NCBI RefSeq assembly: GCF_009882915.1
Contig: NZ_WTUW01000001.1
Coordinates: 744,357 to 808,356 of the forward strand
From: Sneathiella litorea
GTDB taxonomy: Bacteria; Pseudomonadota; Alphaproteobacteria; Sneathiellales; Sneathiellaceae
Reading direction: 5' to 3'
DNA length: 64,000 bases
The notes beneath the pieces were generated by a model. The model was not told the DNA's origin and made no database searches. It worked only from the letters and a program-made list of their open reading frames with translations. Both the position numbers and the translations under genes were made by a program. Within the stretch, counting starts at the first letter, position 1. Each line of letters starts with the position of its first letter. Shown piece by piece: positions 8,439-16,970 of the stretch.

Positions 8439-10079
8439 TTATAATGCGACTAATAATCTGTCGATGGCCACCCAGGCCCGGTAAAACAGATCATCCAGCG
8501 GTATGTAGAAAAAATGTACTGCCAACAGCAAAAGCGCGAAGATGGCAATCGGGATGAGAAAGTAAATACCAACCTTCATCCGATGCTGCACATTTTCCTT
8601 CTTGGTGTGAATATAGGGAATAGACACGATAGGCGGATGCTTAAGCACGGCTTCCAGTTCAGACGCACTATGAATCCGCCGATCGATCAACTCGATTAAA
8701 AAGACACAGGCTACGCCAAGAGCAAAGGCAAGAAAGCCGCCGATACCCAGAATTTTCTTCCTGTCCGGGGATACCGGCTCCGTTGGCACGATCGGTGGTT
8801 CAAGCAGGACAAAACGTTCTGCCTTCTTTTCTTCCTCAAGATTTTGAGATAGCTGAGCCTGAGCCTGCTTCGATTCAAGTGAATTCAATTTGTCCAGCAA
8901 ATCCGAATAAGTACGGTCAAGGCCGGTCAGACCCCGCTCGACCTGCGGGATCTCAAGAATGATCGCTTCAAGATCAGCGATTTTTTGGGTGGTTGCAGAG
9001 ATCTGGCGGCGTGTTTCCGCTATTTTATCATCCGTCGCAGAAATGCGAATCTGCAGCTTCTCGACGACAGGATTGTAAACGCCGCTCGCGGCTGTCTGTT
9101 CCTGAGACGCTGCCGCAAGTGCCGCGGTGGATTCCTCCTCCACCTGTTTCTCCATCGCCGCGATACGCTTCTTCAAGGCAATAATATTCGGATGTGAATC
9201 CGTCAACCTGGTGGAAGATTCCACAAGGTTATCCTTCAAGGTCGACAAATTCCGCGCAAGCTCTGACTGCTCTCCGCCACTCGCGGTAATCCCTGACCGA
9301 GCGGAGGTCAACTCGATCTGCAGATAGCGTTTATCTTCCTCAAGTGCCCGTAGATCGCGACGCAGATCGCGAATTTCTCCTTCTGATCTTTCCAGCATGC
9401 TCTGCCGAAGACCAAGATGCTCGGGCAAGGCGTCTTTATACTTTTGTTTATAGGCGACAATCTCACTTTCAACCTGGGTTAGAAGGCGGCGCACCTTATC
9501 CGCTTCATCAGATAGAAAGGCCGTCGCCTCTGATGCCCGTTCTGTCCGTGTTCGTACATTCTCGCTTAGAAAAAGGGTAACCAACTCGTTGGCAACATCG
9601 GTCGCAATCTGTGGATTCTCATGATTAAAGGCCACCATGAAAGCAATTGTCGTGTCCCCCCGTCGGCTCCCGCCAAGTGACGATGTAATAACCTCAATGC
9701 CGATTTCCTCCTGCATTCTAAATACAAGCTCGGAAACCGTCATGTACTGACGATCATTACCATAGACGTTATATTTATCGATAATCCTGAGCAGGTTTTC
9801 CCGCGTCATGACCCGCTGCTCGATCATCCGGATCCGTTGATCCGGATCCGAGTTCACGGTCGATTCAATAAGATCTGTGGAGATTTGCTGTGTTTCGACA
9901 AGAATTGTCCCGAATGACGTATACAGCGGCGGTAATATTAATATTACCGCGACGCTTGCCGCCAGAACCGCAACGAACGGGATCAGAAAAAACAGAAACC
10001 GCCTCTTGGCGGCCGAAAGGATCCGCTCAATATTAATCGGCGAAGATTCTTCTTCTGGGAGTGTATAGTCTTGGCTCAT
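8439..10079 (-). CDS. Wzz/Wzc-type polysaccharide chain-length determinant (GumC-like)
   Basis: 546 aa from ATG. A membrane segment at about residues 32-52 (FFLIPFVAVLAASVAVILIL) is followed by the Wzz domain (PLYTSFGTILVETQQI). A long coiled coil spans about residues 180-410, rich in Glu, Lys, Arg and Gln. The conserved PxxPxxP segment (EPPIVPTEPVSPDRKK) leads into the second membrane segment, and a third lies near the C-terminus. This is a polysaccharide co-polymerase that sets chain length with the kinase encoded next. It lacks its own kinase domain. It is the first gene after a 315-base spacer and may be the head of the leftward operon. The codons for residues 47-50 form part of a perfect 22-bp palindrome. 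Confidence 0.87.
   Translation of the reverse strand: MSQDYTLPEEESSPINIERILSAAKRRFLFFLIPFVAVLAASVAVILILPPLYTSFGTILVETQQISTDLIESTVNSDPDQRIRMIEQRVMTRENLLRIIDKYNVYGNDRQYMTVSELVFRMQEEIGIEVITSSLGGSRRGDTTIAFMVAFNHENPQIATDVANELVTLFLSENVRTRTERASEATAFLSDEADKVRRLLTQVESEIVAYKQKYKDALPEHLGLRQSMLERSEGEIRDLRRDLRALEEDKRYLQIELTSARSGITASGGEQSELARNLSTLKDNLVESSTRLTDSHPNIIALKKRIAAMEKQVEEESTAALAAASQEQTAASGVYNPVVEKLQIRISATDDKIAETRRQISATTQKIADLEAIILEIPQVERGLTGLDRTYSDLLDKLNSLESKQAQAQLSQNLEEEKKAERFVLLEPPIVPTEPVSPDRKKILGIGGFLAFALGVACVFLIELIDRRIHSASELEAVLKHPPIVSIPYIHTKKENVQHRMKVGIYFLIPIAIFALLLLAVHFFYIPLDDLFYRAWVAIDRLLVAL
9929..9950. repeat. Perfect 22-bp palindrome inside the Wzc-like gene
   Basis: The bases read GCGGTAATATTA then its mirror complement, and all 22 positions pair. 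It covers four successive ATA/TTA codons in the first membrane segment of the Wzc-like protein, an unusual codon run beside GC-rich neighbours. Whether it is a protein-binding site or chance is unknown. Confidence 0.5.
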
Positions 10080-10394
10080 TCTATTGCTCGATTTTTGTAA
10101 ATTTAATCGACTTAATTAATATCCATCAGACGCCGTATAGTCCGTCTTTATGGTTAAAATTTTACAACCATCCAAGCCGATCAACAAATGCCTCGTGCCT
10201 TTTTAGGCTTAAACAGTTAAAGAATGGTTGGTAACTGATATAAATTGGCAACATTGCGCTAAATTTTACTTTTGTCTGCAAAAGATTGCATGGATGACCC
10301 ATTCAGCCACACACCAACATTACGGGAACTTTACATCACTTTTATCGCGCCTCTTTCTCTGCATCACAGGCGAAAATGTCAAGGGTTGATACGA
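10080..10394. other. 315-base AT-rich spacer between two polysaccharide genes
   Basis: No coding frame is supported. It separates the sugar-transferase gene from the Wzc-like gene, both transcribed leftward. A short inverted repeat, GCCTTTTTAGGC, lies at 10197-10208, and there are several TTAA-containing stretches. The stretch probably carries the leader and promoter of the Wzc-kinase-exosortase operon. I could not assign a convincing -35/-10 pair or a known RNA. Confidence 0.4.
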
Positions 10395-11828
10395 TCAATA
10401 GGCGTTTTTATTGATGAAGCCGACAAAGACTGTCATGACTAATATCTGAAGGTCGAAAAACAACGACCAGTTCTCAACATAATATGTATCGTAATTCACC
10501 CTGGCTTCCATTTTTTCCAGTGTGTTCGTCTCCCCGCGATAACCTTTAACCTGCGCCCAGCCCGTAATACCCGGCTTGACCTTGTGACGCGCAAAGTAAC
10601 CCTCGATCAGGGCGGAATATTCCTCATTATGATCAACGGCATGCGGTCTCGGGCCGACCAGCGACATGGTACCGTTCACAACATTAAAAAGCTGCGGAAG
10701 TTCGTCCAGGCTGGTCCGGCGAATAAATTTGCCGACACGGGTAATGCGCGGGTCGTCCTTGGAGGCCTGAACTGTCTTTTTTTGTTCCTCTCCATTGTGA
10801 TACATGGACCGGAACTTATAGATCTCGAAAATCTTGTTATTGTAGCCATAGCGCTTCTGCTTGAAAAGCACAGGCCCCTTGCTCTCCAGCCTGATCGCGA
10901 TAGCGACCGCAAGCAATACCGGGGAAAATAGAAGAAGAGCCAGGGACCCAAGAATGCGGTCTTCCAGCGCCTTAACAACAACCTTAAAGCCGGAAAGCGG
11001 CGAATCCACCACTTCAATCATCGGCAACCCGCCGAAATGATTGGGAGACGGCCGGTGCGGAAAGCGAAAACCCACCAGGTCGGAAACCAGATGGACATGA
11101 GCTGGCAATTCACGCAATCTGCTGACAATCGCCAGCTGCCGCTCATCCGCGTTCCAGGGCAGCGCAACGATGATATCGTCGACATGGTTCTCCCGGACAA
11201 ATTTTATCAGCGCCTTCATATTCCCCAGCAGGGAATAACCGGCAACGGTCGGACCAACGCGGCCTATGCGGTCATCAAAGATGCCGACAACCTTGTTAAC
11301 CGCCGGCTTTTCATTTTCAAGCTGGCGCAGCAACTGTTCTGTCTGTTTGCCGCCGCCCAGAACAACGACTTTTCGCGTACAAATTCCTCGGCCTGCCAGA
11401 TAGTTGATAATGACAAAGGCGACCAGCCGGTAAGACAAAATGGTCGCAAACGAAGCAAGGCCAAAGCTGTACATCCAGATCCGCGAATAATCCTCTGAAA
11501 CTTTAAGCGAAAAAGCCACCGCCAGAAGCAGCATGAAAGTCGTCATGCAGACAATTGCAAGGTTAGGCAGATTTGTAAGCGGCGCCAGCAATGTCGAGAA
11601 AGAGTAAATCCGTGCGTAATGTCCTAGAAAGAAGAAAATAATCAACGCAAGAATGATCGCATACAAATAATTTTCATGGGCTATCAGGCTTCCACCGATC
11701 ACAAAATAGTGGCTGAGGTACCCGGCCAGAAACAACCAGAATAGATCAAGAACAGTGAAAATGGGAGACAGGACGCGTGAAGAAAGGGGGTATCCTCCCC
11801 CAAATGCTGAGCCACTCTCGGCAGTCAT
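10395..11828 (-). CDS. Undecaprenyl-phosphate sugar phosphotransferase (WcaJ/PssY/ExoY family)
   Basis: 477 aa if started at the ATG at 11828 ([14 protein letters not shown]), my choice because membrane segments begin soon after; the frame stays open up to 11993. Several N-terminal membrane segments precede a CoA-binding-like domain ([18 protein letters not shown]). The C-terminal bacterial sugar transferase domain has a membrane helix, [45 protein letters not shown] and GITGWAQV. It moves a sugar 1-phosphate from a nucleotide sugar to undecaprenyl phosphate, the priming step for the repeat unit. It is the most upstream gene of the polysaccharide locus. Confidence 0.9.
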   Translation of the reverse strand: MTAESGSAFGGGYPLSSRVLSPIFTVLDLFWLFLAGYLSHYFVIGGSLIAHENYLYAIILALIIFFFLGHYARIYSFSTLLAPLTNLPNLAIVCMTTFMLLLAVAFSLKVSEDYSRIWMYSFGLASFATILSYRLVAFVIINYLAGRGICTRKVVVLGGGKQTEQLLRQLENEKPAVNKVVGIFDDRIGRVGPTVAGYSLLGNMKALIKFVRENHVDDIIVALPWNADERQLAIVSRLRELPAHVHLVSDLVGFRFPHRPSPNHFGGLPMIEVVDSPLSGFKVVVKALEDRILGSLALLLFSPVLLAVAIAIRLESKGPVLFKQKRYGYNNKIFEIYKFRSMYHNGEEQKKTVQASKDDPRITRVGKFIRRTSLDELPQLFNVVNGTMSLVGPRPHAVDHNEEYSALIEGYFARHKVKPGITGWAQVKGYRGETNTLEKMEARVNYDTYYVENWSLFFDLQILVMTVFVGFINKNAY

Positions 11829-12047
11829 TTTGTTACTGCTCAGTCTACTATTCGAAATCTTGTTCAAAGAATTTCTCCGACAACAGGCGCTCGTAAACCC
11901 CGCTTCAAAACCTATGGTCATAAATGGGTTGGTAAAGCTTGTCTCGACTGCGCCCGCAGAAAATATTACAAACCATACATCGCTTGGTAGCAATTTATAT
12001 CGCTTAACGTTAATTTTTCCTAAATCACAGGCCCGTAAAATTACCCC

Positions 12048-12434
12048 ATGACCTTATTGAATAATCATAATTTAAATAGTTACCGAATTGCATATTTTCT
12101 TTGGGGAGCGGGAATGCTGTCCCTGGTTATCCTCTCCCTGCTCCCGCCGGGTAATGAACCGGATTTCTCTCATCTGTTCAATGACAAGGTCCGGCACTTC
12201 ACCGCGTATGCACTTCTCGCCATCGCAGCGTGCCATGCAGGCCGAAACTGGCGGCAACGTTTTATACTTTGTGTACTTACATTGATGGTAAGCATTCTTG
12301 TCGAATTTCTGCAACCCTTTACCGGTCGGAATTTCGAACTTTTGGACATTGTTGCAAATTTATCCGGGATCATCGCAGGAATGGGCCTGTCGGCCTTGGC
12401 CTTTCAATACCTCCGCCGAAAAGTCCACCTTTAA
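12048..12434 (+). CDS. VanZ-like family membrane protein
   Basis: 128 aa with about four membrane segments. Conserved VanZ-like positions are visible: DKVRHFTAYALLA, EFLQPFTGRNFELLDIVAN and a following G-x-x-x-G membrane segment. The family takes its name from the teicoplanin-resistance gene vanZ, but most chromosomal members have no established role. It is divergent from the sugar transferase gene across about 220 bases, and its 3' end overlaps the convergent lipoprotein gene by four bases. A polysaccharide-linked function is possible from position only. Confidence 0.75.
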   Translation: MTLLNNHNLNSYRIAYFLWGAGMLSLVILSLLPPGNEPDFSHLFNDKVRHFTAYALLAIAACHAGRNWRQRFILCVLTLMVSILVEFLQPFTGRNFELLDIVANLSGIIAGMGLSALAFQYLRRKVHL

Positions 12435-12979
12435 CTTTGCCGCAGGCTGCGGTCCCACAGCATGAAATGAACGCCATATTGGTCCTCCCGGACTTCAAGA
12501 TAGGCGGTCTCCAAATGCCAGCGCCAGGTCTGCGTTGCCGTCAGCTTGCGACCGGGCCCGTACTTCATATCCAGGCTATTCAGGATATCGAGGTCCTGTG
12601 TGGTTGCGTCAGGGATAGAGGCGTCAATCTTCCAGATCCGATGCCCTGCCTCCGGCGGCGTATAGCTGACACGGTATCGAATTCGACTGTCATGTCCGTC
12701 AAGGGGCGCCACGCAGATCAGCAGTAATAACGGGCCATCAGGCCCATCATAGCGGCTTTCGGCGGCGCATTCCGGCCGTCCCCTGCCATCCTCAGGGCCT
12801 TTTCCGCCTAATTGATATCCGGTTTCCTGAAGGAGTGCTTCATGCAGCGGCGGGGCGGGCGGCGGCATGACGCAGCTCGTTATCAGAAAAAGAGACGCCG
12901 CGAGAGCGGCCAAGCCACGAAATAGGCCCGGCCTCCGTCCAGACCGAGACATTCCACCCATCAAATTCCCCTCCGGCAT
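12431..12979 (-). CDS. Putative lipoprotein of unknown function
   Basis: 182 aa from the ATG at 12979, chosen because GGGAG lies just upstream. ATGs at 13003, 12961 and 12952 are alternatives. An Arg-rich n-region, a hydrophobic core (LAALAASLFLITSC) and a lipobox-like LITSC predict lipid anchoring. The mature part contains PECAAESRYDGPDG, LLLLICVAP and a C-terminal WRWHLETAYLEVRED, with no domain I recognise. It lies 13 bases after dusC and probably shares its transcript. Function unknown. Confidence 0.6.
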   Translation of the reverse strand: MPEGNLMGGMSRSGRRPGLFRGLAALAASLFLITSCVMPPPAPPLHEALLQETGYQLGGKGPEDGRGRPECAAESRYDGPDGPLLLLICVAPLDGHDSRIRYRVSYTPPEAGHRIWKIDASIPDATTQDLDILNSLDMKYGPGRKLTATQTWRWHLETAYLEVREDQYGVHFMLWDRSLRQS

Positions 12980-12992
12980 TTTATCTCCCTTA

Positions 12993-13967
12993 TTACGCGG
13001 CATCCAAAACTCTCTCACGTGTTAATACGACCTCTGCCAGAATATCCCGCGGATCCTCAAACCGGCGAATGCGCGTGAACAGCGCTCCGGCCTCTTCATA
13101 GCTGCGGGAAAGCAGCTTTATCCATTGCTTCAACCGTCCCGCCTGCCTTGGTGGATTGGCCATACCCTCGATAAGATCATGATATTCCACAAGTATGCTA
13201 AGGATTTGCGACCAATTAAAGGCAGTTCCTATTTTTGGTTCTTTGCGCAACTGAGCGATTTCCTGGCCAAGGCTCGGACGGGCAATAACACCCCGGCCAA
13301 TCATCACATCGGCGCAGCCACTGGCATCACGACAGCTGACATAATCTGCTGGTGTCCAGATTTCCCCATTTGCCACAACCGGGATGGAAAGCCGTTCGGT
13401 AATGGGCCGAAGATAGTGCCAATGGGCCGGTGGACGATATCCCTCCATCTTCGTGCGGGCGTGTATAGTGAGCTTTTCCGCCCCAGCCTCTGCGATGGCG
13501 ACGGCATTTTCAAGCGCCAGAGATTTTTCCGCAAACCCGAGGCGCATCTTGGCGCTGACCGGGATAGTGTCCGGCACCGCGCGGCGAACCGCAGAGACAA
13601 TGTCAAACAATCGGTCCGGCCACTGCAGAAGGGTTGCCCCGGCATTATGACGGTTGACGGTCTTGGCCGGGCAGCCGAAGTTGATATCAATCCCCGGCGC
13701 ACCGAGCTCCGCGACAAAGGCCGCATTCTCCGCCATTACATGGGTTTCTCCCCCCATGATCTGAACATGGACGGGGACACCTGCCGCGGTTTTACCGCCG
13801 TTTTGCAGTTCCGGGCAGAGGGAATAGAAAACAGAAGCAGGATAAAGATGCTGGCTGACACGGACGAATTCGGACACGCATAGATCAAAGCCTCCGATCC
13901 GCGTCAGAATATCGCGCATATAAACATCGACGACCCCCTCCATAGGGGCCAGCGTCACCGTTGCCAA
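12993..13967 (-). CDS. dusC: tRNA-dihydrouridine synthase, DusC-like
   Basis: 324 aa from a TTG start at 13967, chosen because AGAGGA lies nine bases upstream and the family begins right there (VTLAPMEGVVDVYMRDIL). The frame is open back to an ATG at 14063, but that would add an atypical hydrophobic leader. The FMN barrel shows CPELQNGG, NFGCPAKTVNRHNAGATLL with the catalytic Cys, KMRLG, IHARTKMEGY and VVANGEIW. The match to E. coli DusC, which reduces U16 of tRNA, is closer than to DusA or DusB by these motifs. It is divergent from amn. Confidence 0.87.
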   Translation of the reverse strand: MATVTLAPMEGVVDVYMRDILTRIGGFDLCVSEFVRVSQHLYPASVFYSLCPELQNGGKTAAGVPVHVQIMGGETHVMAENAAFVAELGAPGIDINFGCPAKTVNRHNAGATLLQWPDRLFDIVSAVRRAVPDTIPVSAKMRLGFAEKSLALENAVAIAEAGAEKLTIHARTKMEGYRPPAHWHYLRPITERLSIPVVANGEIWTPADYVSCRDASGCADVMIGRGVIARPSLGQEIAQLRKEPKIGTAFNWSQILSILVEYHDLIEGMANPPRQAGRLKQWIKLLSRSYEEAGALFTRIRRFEDPRDILAEVVLTRERVLDAA

Positions 13968-14081
13968 AGCGTCTTTTCCTCTATTTTCCTTGTCATATTT
14001 TAATGGTAAAATGCCAATGAAGACAAAGATATAAATTATAGAACTGTCATAGGGGCAGTTCACGGCAAAAGGAAGACATAT

Positions 14082-15575
14082 ATGAGTGAGTTTCTGAATG
14101 GTGAAGACCTTCTACACGGAAATGTAACGGATCTTCAGGAATTCACCGATGAAAACGCCGCCTATGAGCGGATCAAGGCCCTGTATGAAGAAAATGCCGC
14201 GAAGGTGAAAACCCGCTTCAGCGCCTTTGAGGCAGGAGACAAAACCAGCCCCGCCGAACCTGCTTATTACCCCTATCTTGGCCTTACGGTCGACTCCACT
14301 GACATCAATCGTACAGGCAAGCGATCTTACGGCAAGATTGACGCTGCGGGAACCTTCGGGACGACGCTGACACAACCGGAACTGTTCGAAAGCTATTACA
14401 AGGAACAAATCCGGCTGATCCTGAAAAATCATCAGCGGCCTGTCTATGTGGGGCTAAGCATGCGCCAGATGCCACTTCCCTTTGTGATAGAGGCAGCCTC
14501 CTCCGATGTTTCCGCCAATGATATGCCCGCGTTACAGTCGATTTTCACCATGCCCGAACTTGCCAATATCAACGACAGCATCGCCAATGGAACGAATGTC
14601 CCGATCAATGGGACTCCCCGGCCGCTCTCGCTTTTCTCGGCGGAGCGGGTGGATTATTCACTCGCCCGGCTGGCCCATTATACCGGTACCGTGCCAGAGC
14701 ATTTCCAGCGATTCGTTCTGTTTACCAACTACCAGCGCTATGTGGATGAGTTCATCGACTACGGCAAGAAGCAGGTTCTTGACGGCAAGGAATACCGCGC
14801 CTTTGTTGAGCCGGGTAATGTCGTTACACCGAACCCAAACCTGACGGATGATCCTGCGAGCGGCGTTGCGCCAACCCATCTGCCCCAAATGCCTGCCTAT
14901 CATCTTGTCGCCGATCGGCATATGGGTATTACGCTGGTCAATATCGGCGTGGGACCGGCGAATGCGAAGACCATTACCGATCATGTAGCCGTTCTCCGGC
15001 CCCATTGCTGGCTCATGGTCGGTCATTGCGGCGGTCTCCGGCATACACAGCGGCTCGGCGATTTCGTTCTTGCCCATGCCTATGTGCGGGAGGATCATGT
15101 GCTGGATGAGGATATTCACCCCTCCGTTCCGCTCCCCGCTATTGCCGAGATACAAGTGGCCCTTACCACGGCCGTGGCGCGCGCCTCCGACGGCATCAGT
15201 ACCACCGCGGATATCAAGGAACATTTCCGCACCGGAACCGTTTATACAACGGATGACCGGGACTGGGAACTGCGTCACAAGGAACTCGCGATCCGGTTCA
15301 ATCAGACCCGCGCCATCGCAGTGGATATGGAATCGGCCACCATCGCCGCGAACGGTTTTCGCTTCCGTGTACCCTACGGCACCCTGCTTTGCGTTTCCGA
15401 CAAGCCGATCCACGGGGAGATCAAACTGCCCGGAATGGCTAATAAATTCTATGAAGGGCGAACCGCCAAGCATCTGCATATCGGCATCGATACGCTCCAG
15501 CAGCTCCGCCTTCAGGGTGTCGAAAGTCTCCATTCGCGCAAGCTCAGGAGTTTTGATGAGCCGGCCTTCCGATAG
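14082..15575 (+). CDS. amn: AMP nucleosidase
   Basis: 497 aa, close to the E. coli enzyme's length. Amn cleaves AMP to adenine and ribose 5-phosphate and so controls the adenylate pool. The N-terminal regulatory domain is present. The C-terminal phosphorylase-like domain carries LMVGHCGGLRHTQRLGDFV, IAVDMESATIAANG and VSDKPIHGEIKLPG, all diagnostic. The ATG has AAGGAAG six bases upstream. The gene is divergent from dusC across 114 bases with an AT-rich promoter-like stretch (about 14025-14045). It is convergent with the hydrolase gene, with three bases between stops. Confidence 0.93.
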   Translation: MSEFLNGEDLLHGNVTDLQEFTDENAAYERIKALYEENAAKVKTRFSAFEAGDKTSPAEPAYYPYLGLTVDSTDINRTGKRSYGKIDAAGTFGTTLTQPELFESYYKEQIRLILKNHQRPVYVGLSMRQMPLPFVIEAASSDVSANDMPALQSIFTMPELANINDSIANGTNVPINGTPRPLSLFSAERVDYSLARLAHYTGTVPEHFQRFVLFTNYQRYVDEFIDYGKKQVLDGKEYRAFVEPGNVVTPNPNLTDDPASGVAPTHLPQMPAYHLVADRHMGITLVNIGVGPANAKTITDHVAVLRPHCWLMVGHCGGLRHTQRLGDFVLAHAYVREDHVLDEDIHPSVPLPAIAEIQVALTTAVARASDGISTTADIKEHFRTGTVYTTDDRDWELRHKELAIRFNQTRAIAVDMESATIAANGFRFRVPYGTLLCVSDKPIHGEIKLPGMANKFYEGRTAKHLHIGIDTLQQLRLQGVESLHSRKLRSFDEPAFR

Positions 15576-15578
15576 GAA

Positions 15579-16466
15579 TTATCGGTTGGCGGCAAGATGA
15601 GGGATCAGAAGGTCCGCGAGATGCACACACAGGGCGGGTGACAGGTCATGGCCCATACCGTCCACCAGTTCCAGCTTTGCATCCGGGATCAGCCGCGCCG
15701 TATCCTCTCCGGCCGCGTAAGGAACCAGCGGATCATCCTTTCCGTGGATCACCAAAGTTGGCGTCGTGACGCCAGGAAGTTCCGATACCCGGGGATTTGA
15801 GGCCATAACCGCTGCATATTGCCGCAAATATCCGCTTGGTGAGTAATTCCGTGTGACGCAAGCCCGAATATGATCTTTCAACGCATCACGGTTCCAGCGA
15901 AAGCCCGGGCTGCCGATCACATCATTTACCTGAAGACCGAATTCCACCACGTCTTCAACGGCCTGGCTCGCCGGGGCCGACATCAGGACGGAAGTCGCCG
16001 CCGGGGTCGACGGCGGTAAATGGCGGTTTCCACTCGACGACATGATGGAGGTAAGGGAGTGCAGCTTTTCGGGGTAAAAAATCGCCATCAACTGGGCGAT
16101 CATTCCGCCCATCGACATTCCGACCATATGCGCAGCATCAATTTCCAGCCCGTCCATCAGGCCTGCCACATCGGCCGCCATATCACTCAAATGATACGGA
16201 ACTGTCGGCGCCTCTCCCGTTTGAAGTTGCTGCATGAGGCGCACCATATCGGGAATACCTTTTTCCTCCAGTTTCTGGGAAAGGCCGATATCCCGGTTAT
16301 CAAACCGGACAACATGAAAATTTTGCGCCGCTATCGCCTCACAGAACTCTGTTGGCCAGTCGATTAACTGAAACCCCAGTCCGGCTATCAGTATTACCGT
16401 AGGGTCCGAGGGCGCGCCAAAGCTCTCATATTCCAGTGAGAGGTTATTACTAATCAGCTTTGCCAT
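15579..16466 (-). CDS. Alpha/beta hydrolase
   Basis: 295 aa. It has an oxyanion-type motif (ILIAGLGFQLIDWP), nucleophile elbow GMSMGGM (Ser near residue 118), an acid within HGKDDPLVP and His in DGMGHDLSP, a complete triad. The pattern resembles the esterase group of small hydrolases such as RdmC-like methylesterases. The substrate cannot be inferred. It lies downstream of trxA on the same strand but after a good terminator, so it probably has its own promoter. Confidence 0.82.
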   Translation of the reverse strand: MAKLISNNLSLEYESFGAPSDPTVILIAGLGFQLIDWPTEFCEAIAAQNFHVVRFDNRDIGLSQKLEEKGIPDMVRLMQQLQTGEAPTVPYHLSDMAADVAGLMDGLEIDAAHMVGMSMGGMIAQLMAIFYPEKLHSLTSIMSSSGNRHLPPSTPAATSVLMSAPASQAVEDVVEFGLQVNDVIGSPGFRWNRDALKDHIRACVTRNYSPSGYLRQYAAVMASNPRVSELPGVTTPTLVIHGKDDPLVPYAAGEDTARLIPDAKLELVDGMGHDLSPALCVHLADLLIPHLAANR

Positions 16467-16489
16467 CCTGTTGTCCCCGCTTCCGTAAG

Positions 16490-16519
16490 AAAAAAGCGGA
16501 CCCGAAAGATCCGCTTTTT
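16490..16519 (-). terminator. Intrinsic terminator of trxA
   Basis: A hairpin with arms AAAAAGCGGA and its complement, a short loop around CCCGAAAGA, and T-runs on both ends. It lies just after the trxA stop on the minus strand and could work in both directions. Confidence 0.8.
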
Positions 16520-16543
16520 GTTCTGTTTAATCTGATACTTCAA

Positions 16544-16864
16544 TCAGCCAGCTGACTTGATCCAGTCTTCAATGGCACTTTTTGGCGAGGCACCGACTTT
16601 TGTCGCCGCAATCTGGCCATCCTTGAACAGCATCAGGGTCGGGATACCGCGCACACCGTATTTTGTCGGCGTATTCGGGTTCTCGTCGATATTGATTTTG
16701 GCAACCTTCAGATCACTCCCCATTTCCTGGGAGATCTCATCAAGGGCCGGGGCAATCTGTTTACAAGGACCGCACCATTCGGCCCAGAAATCGACCAGCA
16801 CCAGGCCGGAACTATCTAGGACATCCTCTTTAAAAGAAGCGTCGGTGACTTTCGTAGTGGTCAT
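16544..16864 (-). CDS. trxA: Thioredoxin
   Basis: 106 aa, standard length. The active site is WCGPCK (Cys31 and Cys34), preceded by VDFWAEW, with the cis-Pro in RGIPTLMLF. It is the general cytoplasmic dithiol reductant. GAGG lies five bases before the ATG. It follows addA with about 105 bases between and has its own terminator. addA-trxA adjacency is common in alphaproteobacteria. Confidence 0.96.
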   Translation of the reverse strand: MTTTKVTDASFKEDVLDSSGLVLVDFWAEWCGPCKQIAPALDEISQEMGSDLKVAKINIDENPNTPTKYGVRGIPTLMLFKDGQIAATKVGASPKSAIEDWIKSAG

Positions 16865-16970
16865 AATATCCTCATTTCAGACAAAAAGATTAAAAGCTCT
16901 CCGGCACCCCGGCGGAAACTTCCTATCCCTATAATTACGTATCACCTGTCCTATCGTCAAGTGAACAAGA

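Noticed and set aside
10197-10208. GCCTTTTTAGGC as a transcription terminator
   Set aside because: The stem is only four pairs and lacks a following T-run on either strand.
10080-10394. CtrA-type TTAA-N7-TTAA sites in the polysaccharide spacer
   Set aside because: TTAA pairs are present, but at spacings of 2, 4, 5 or 9 bases, not 7.
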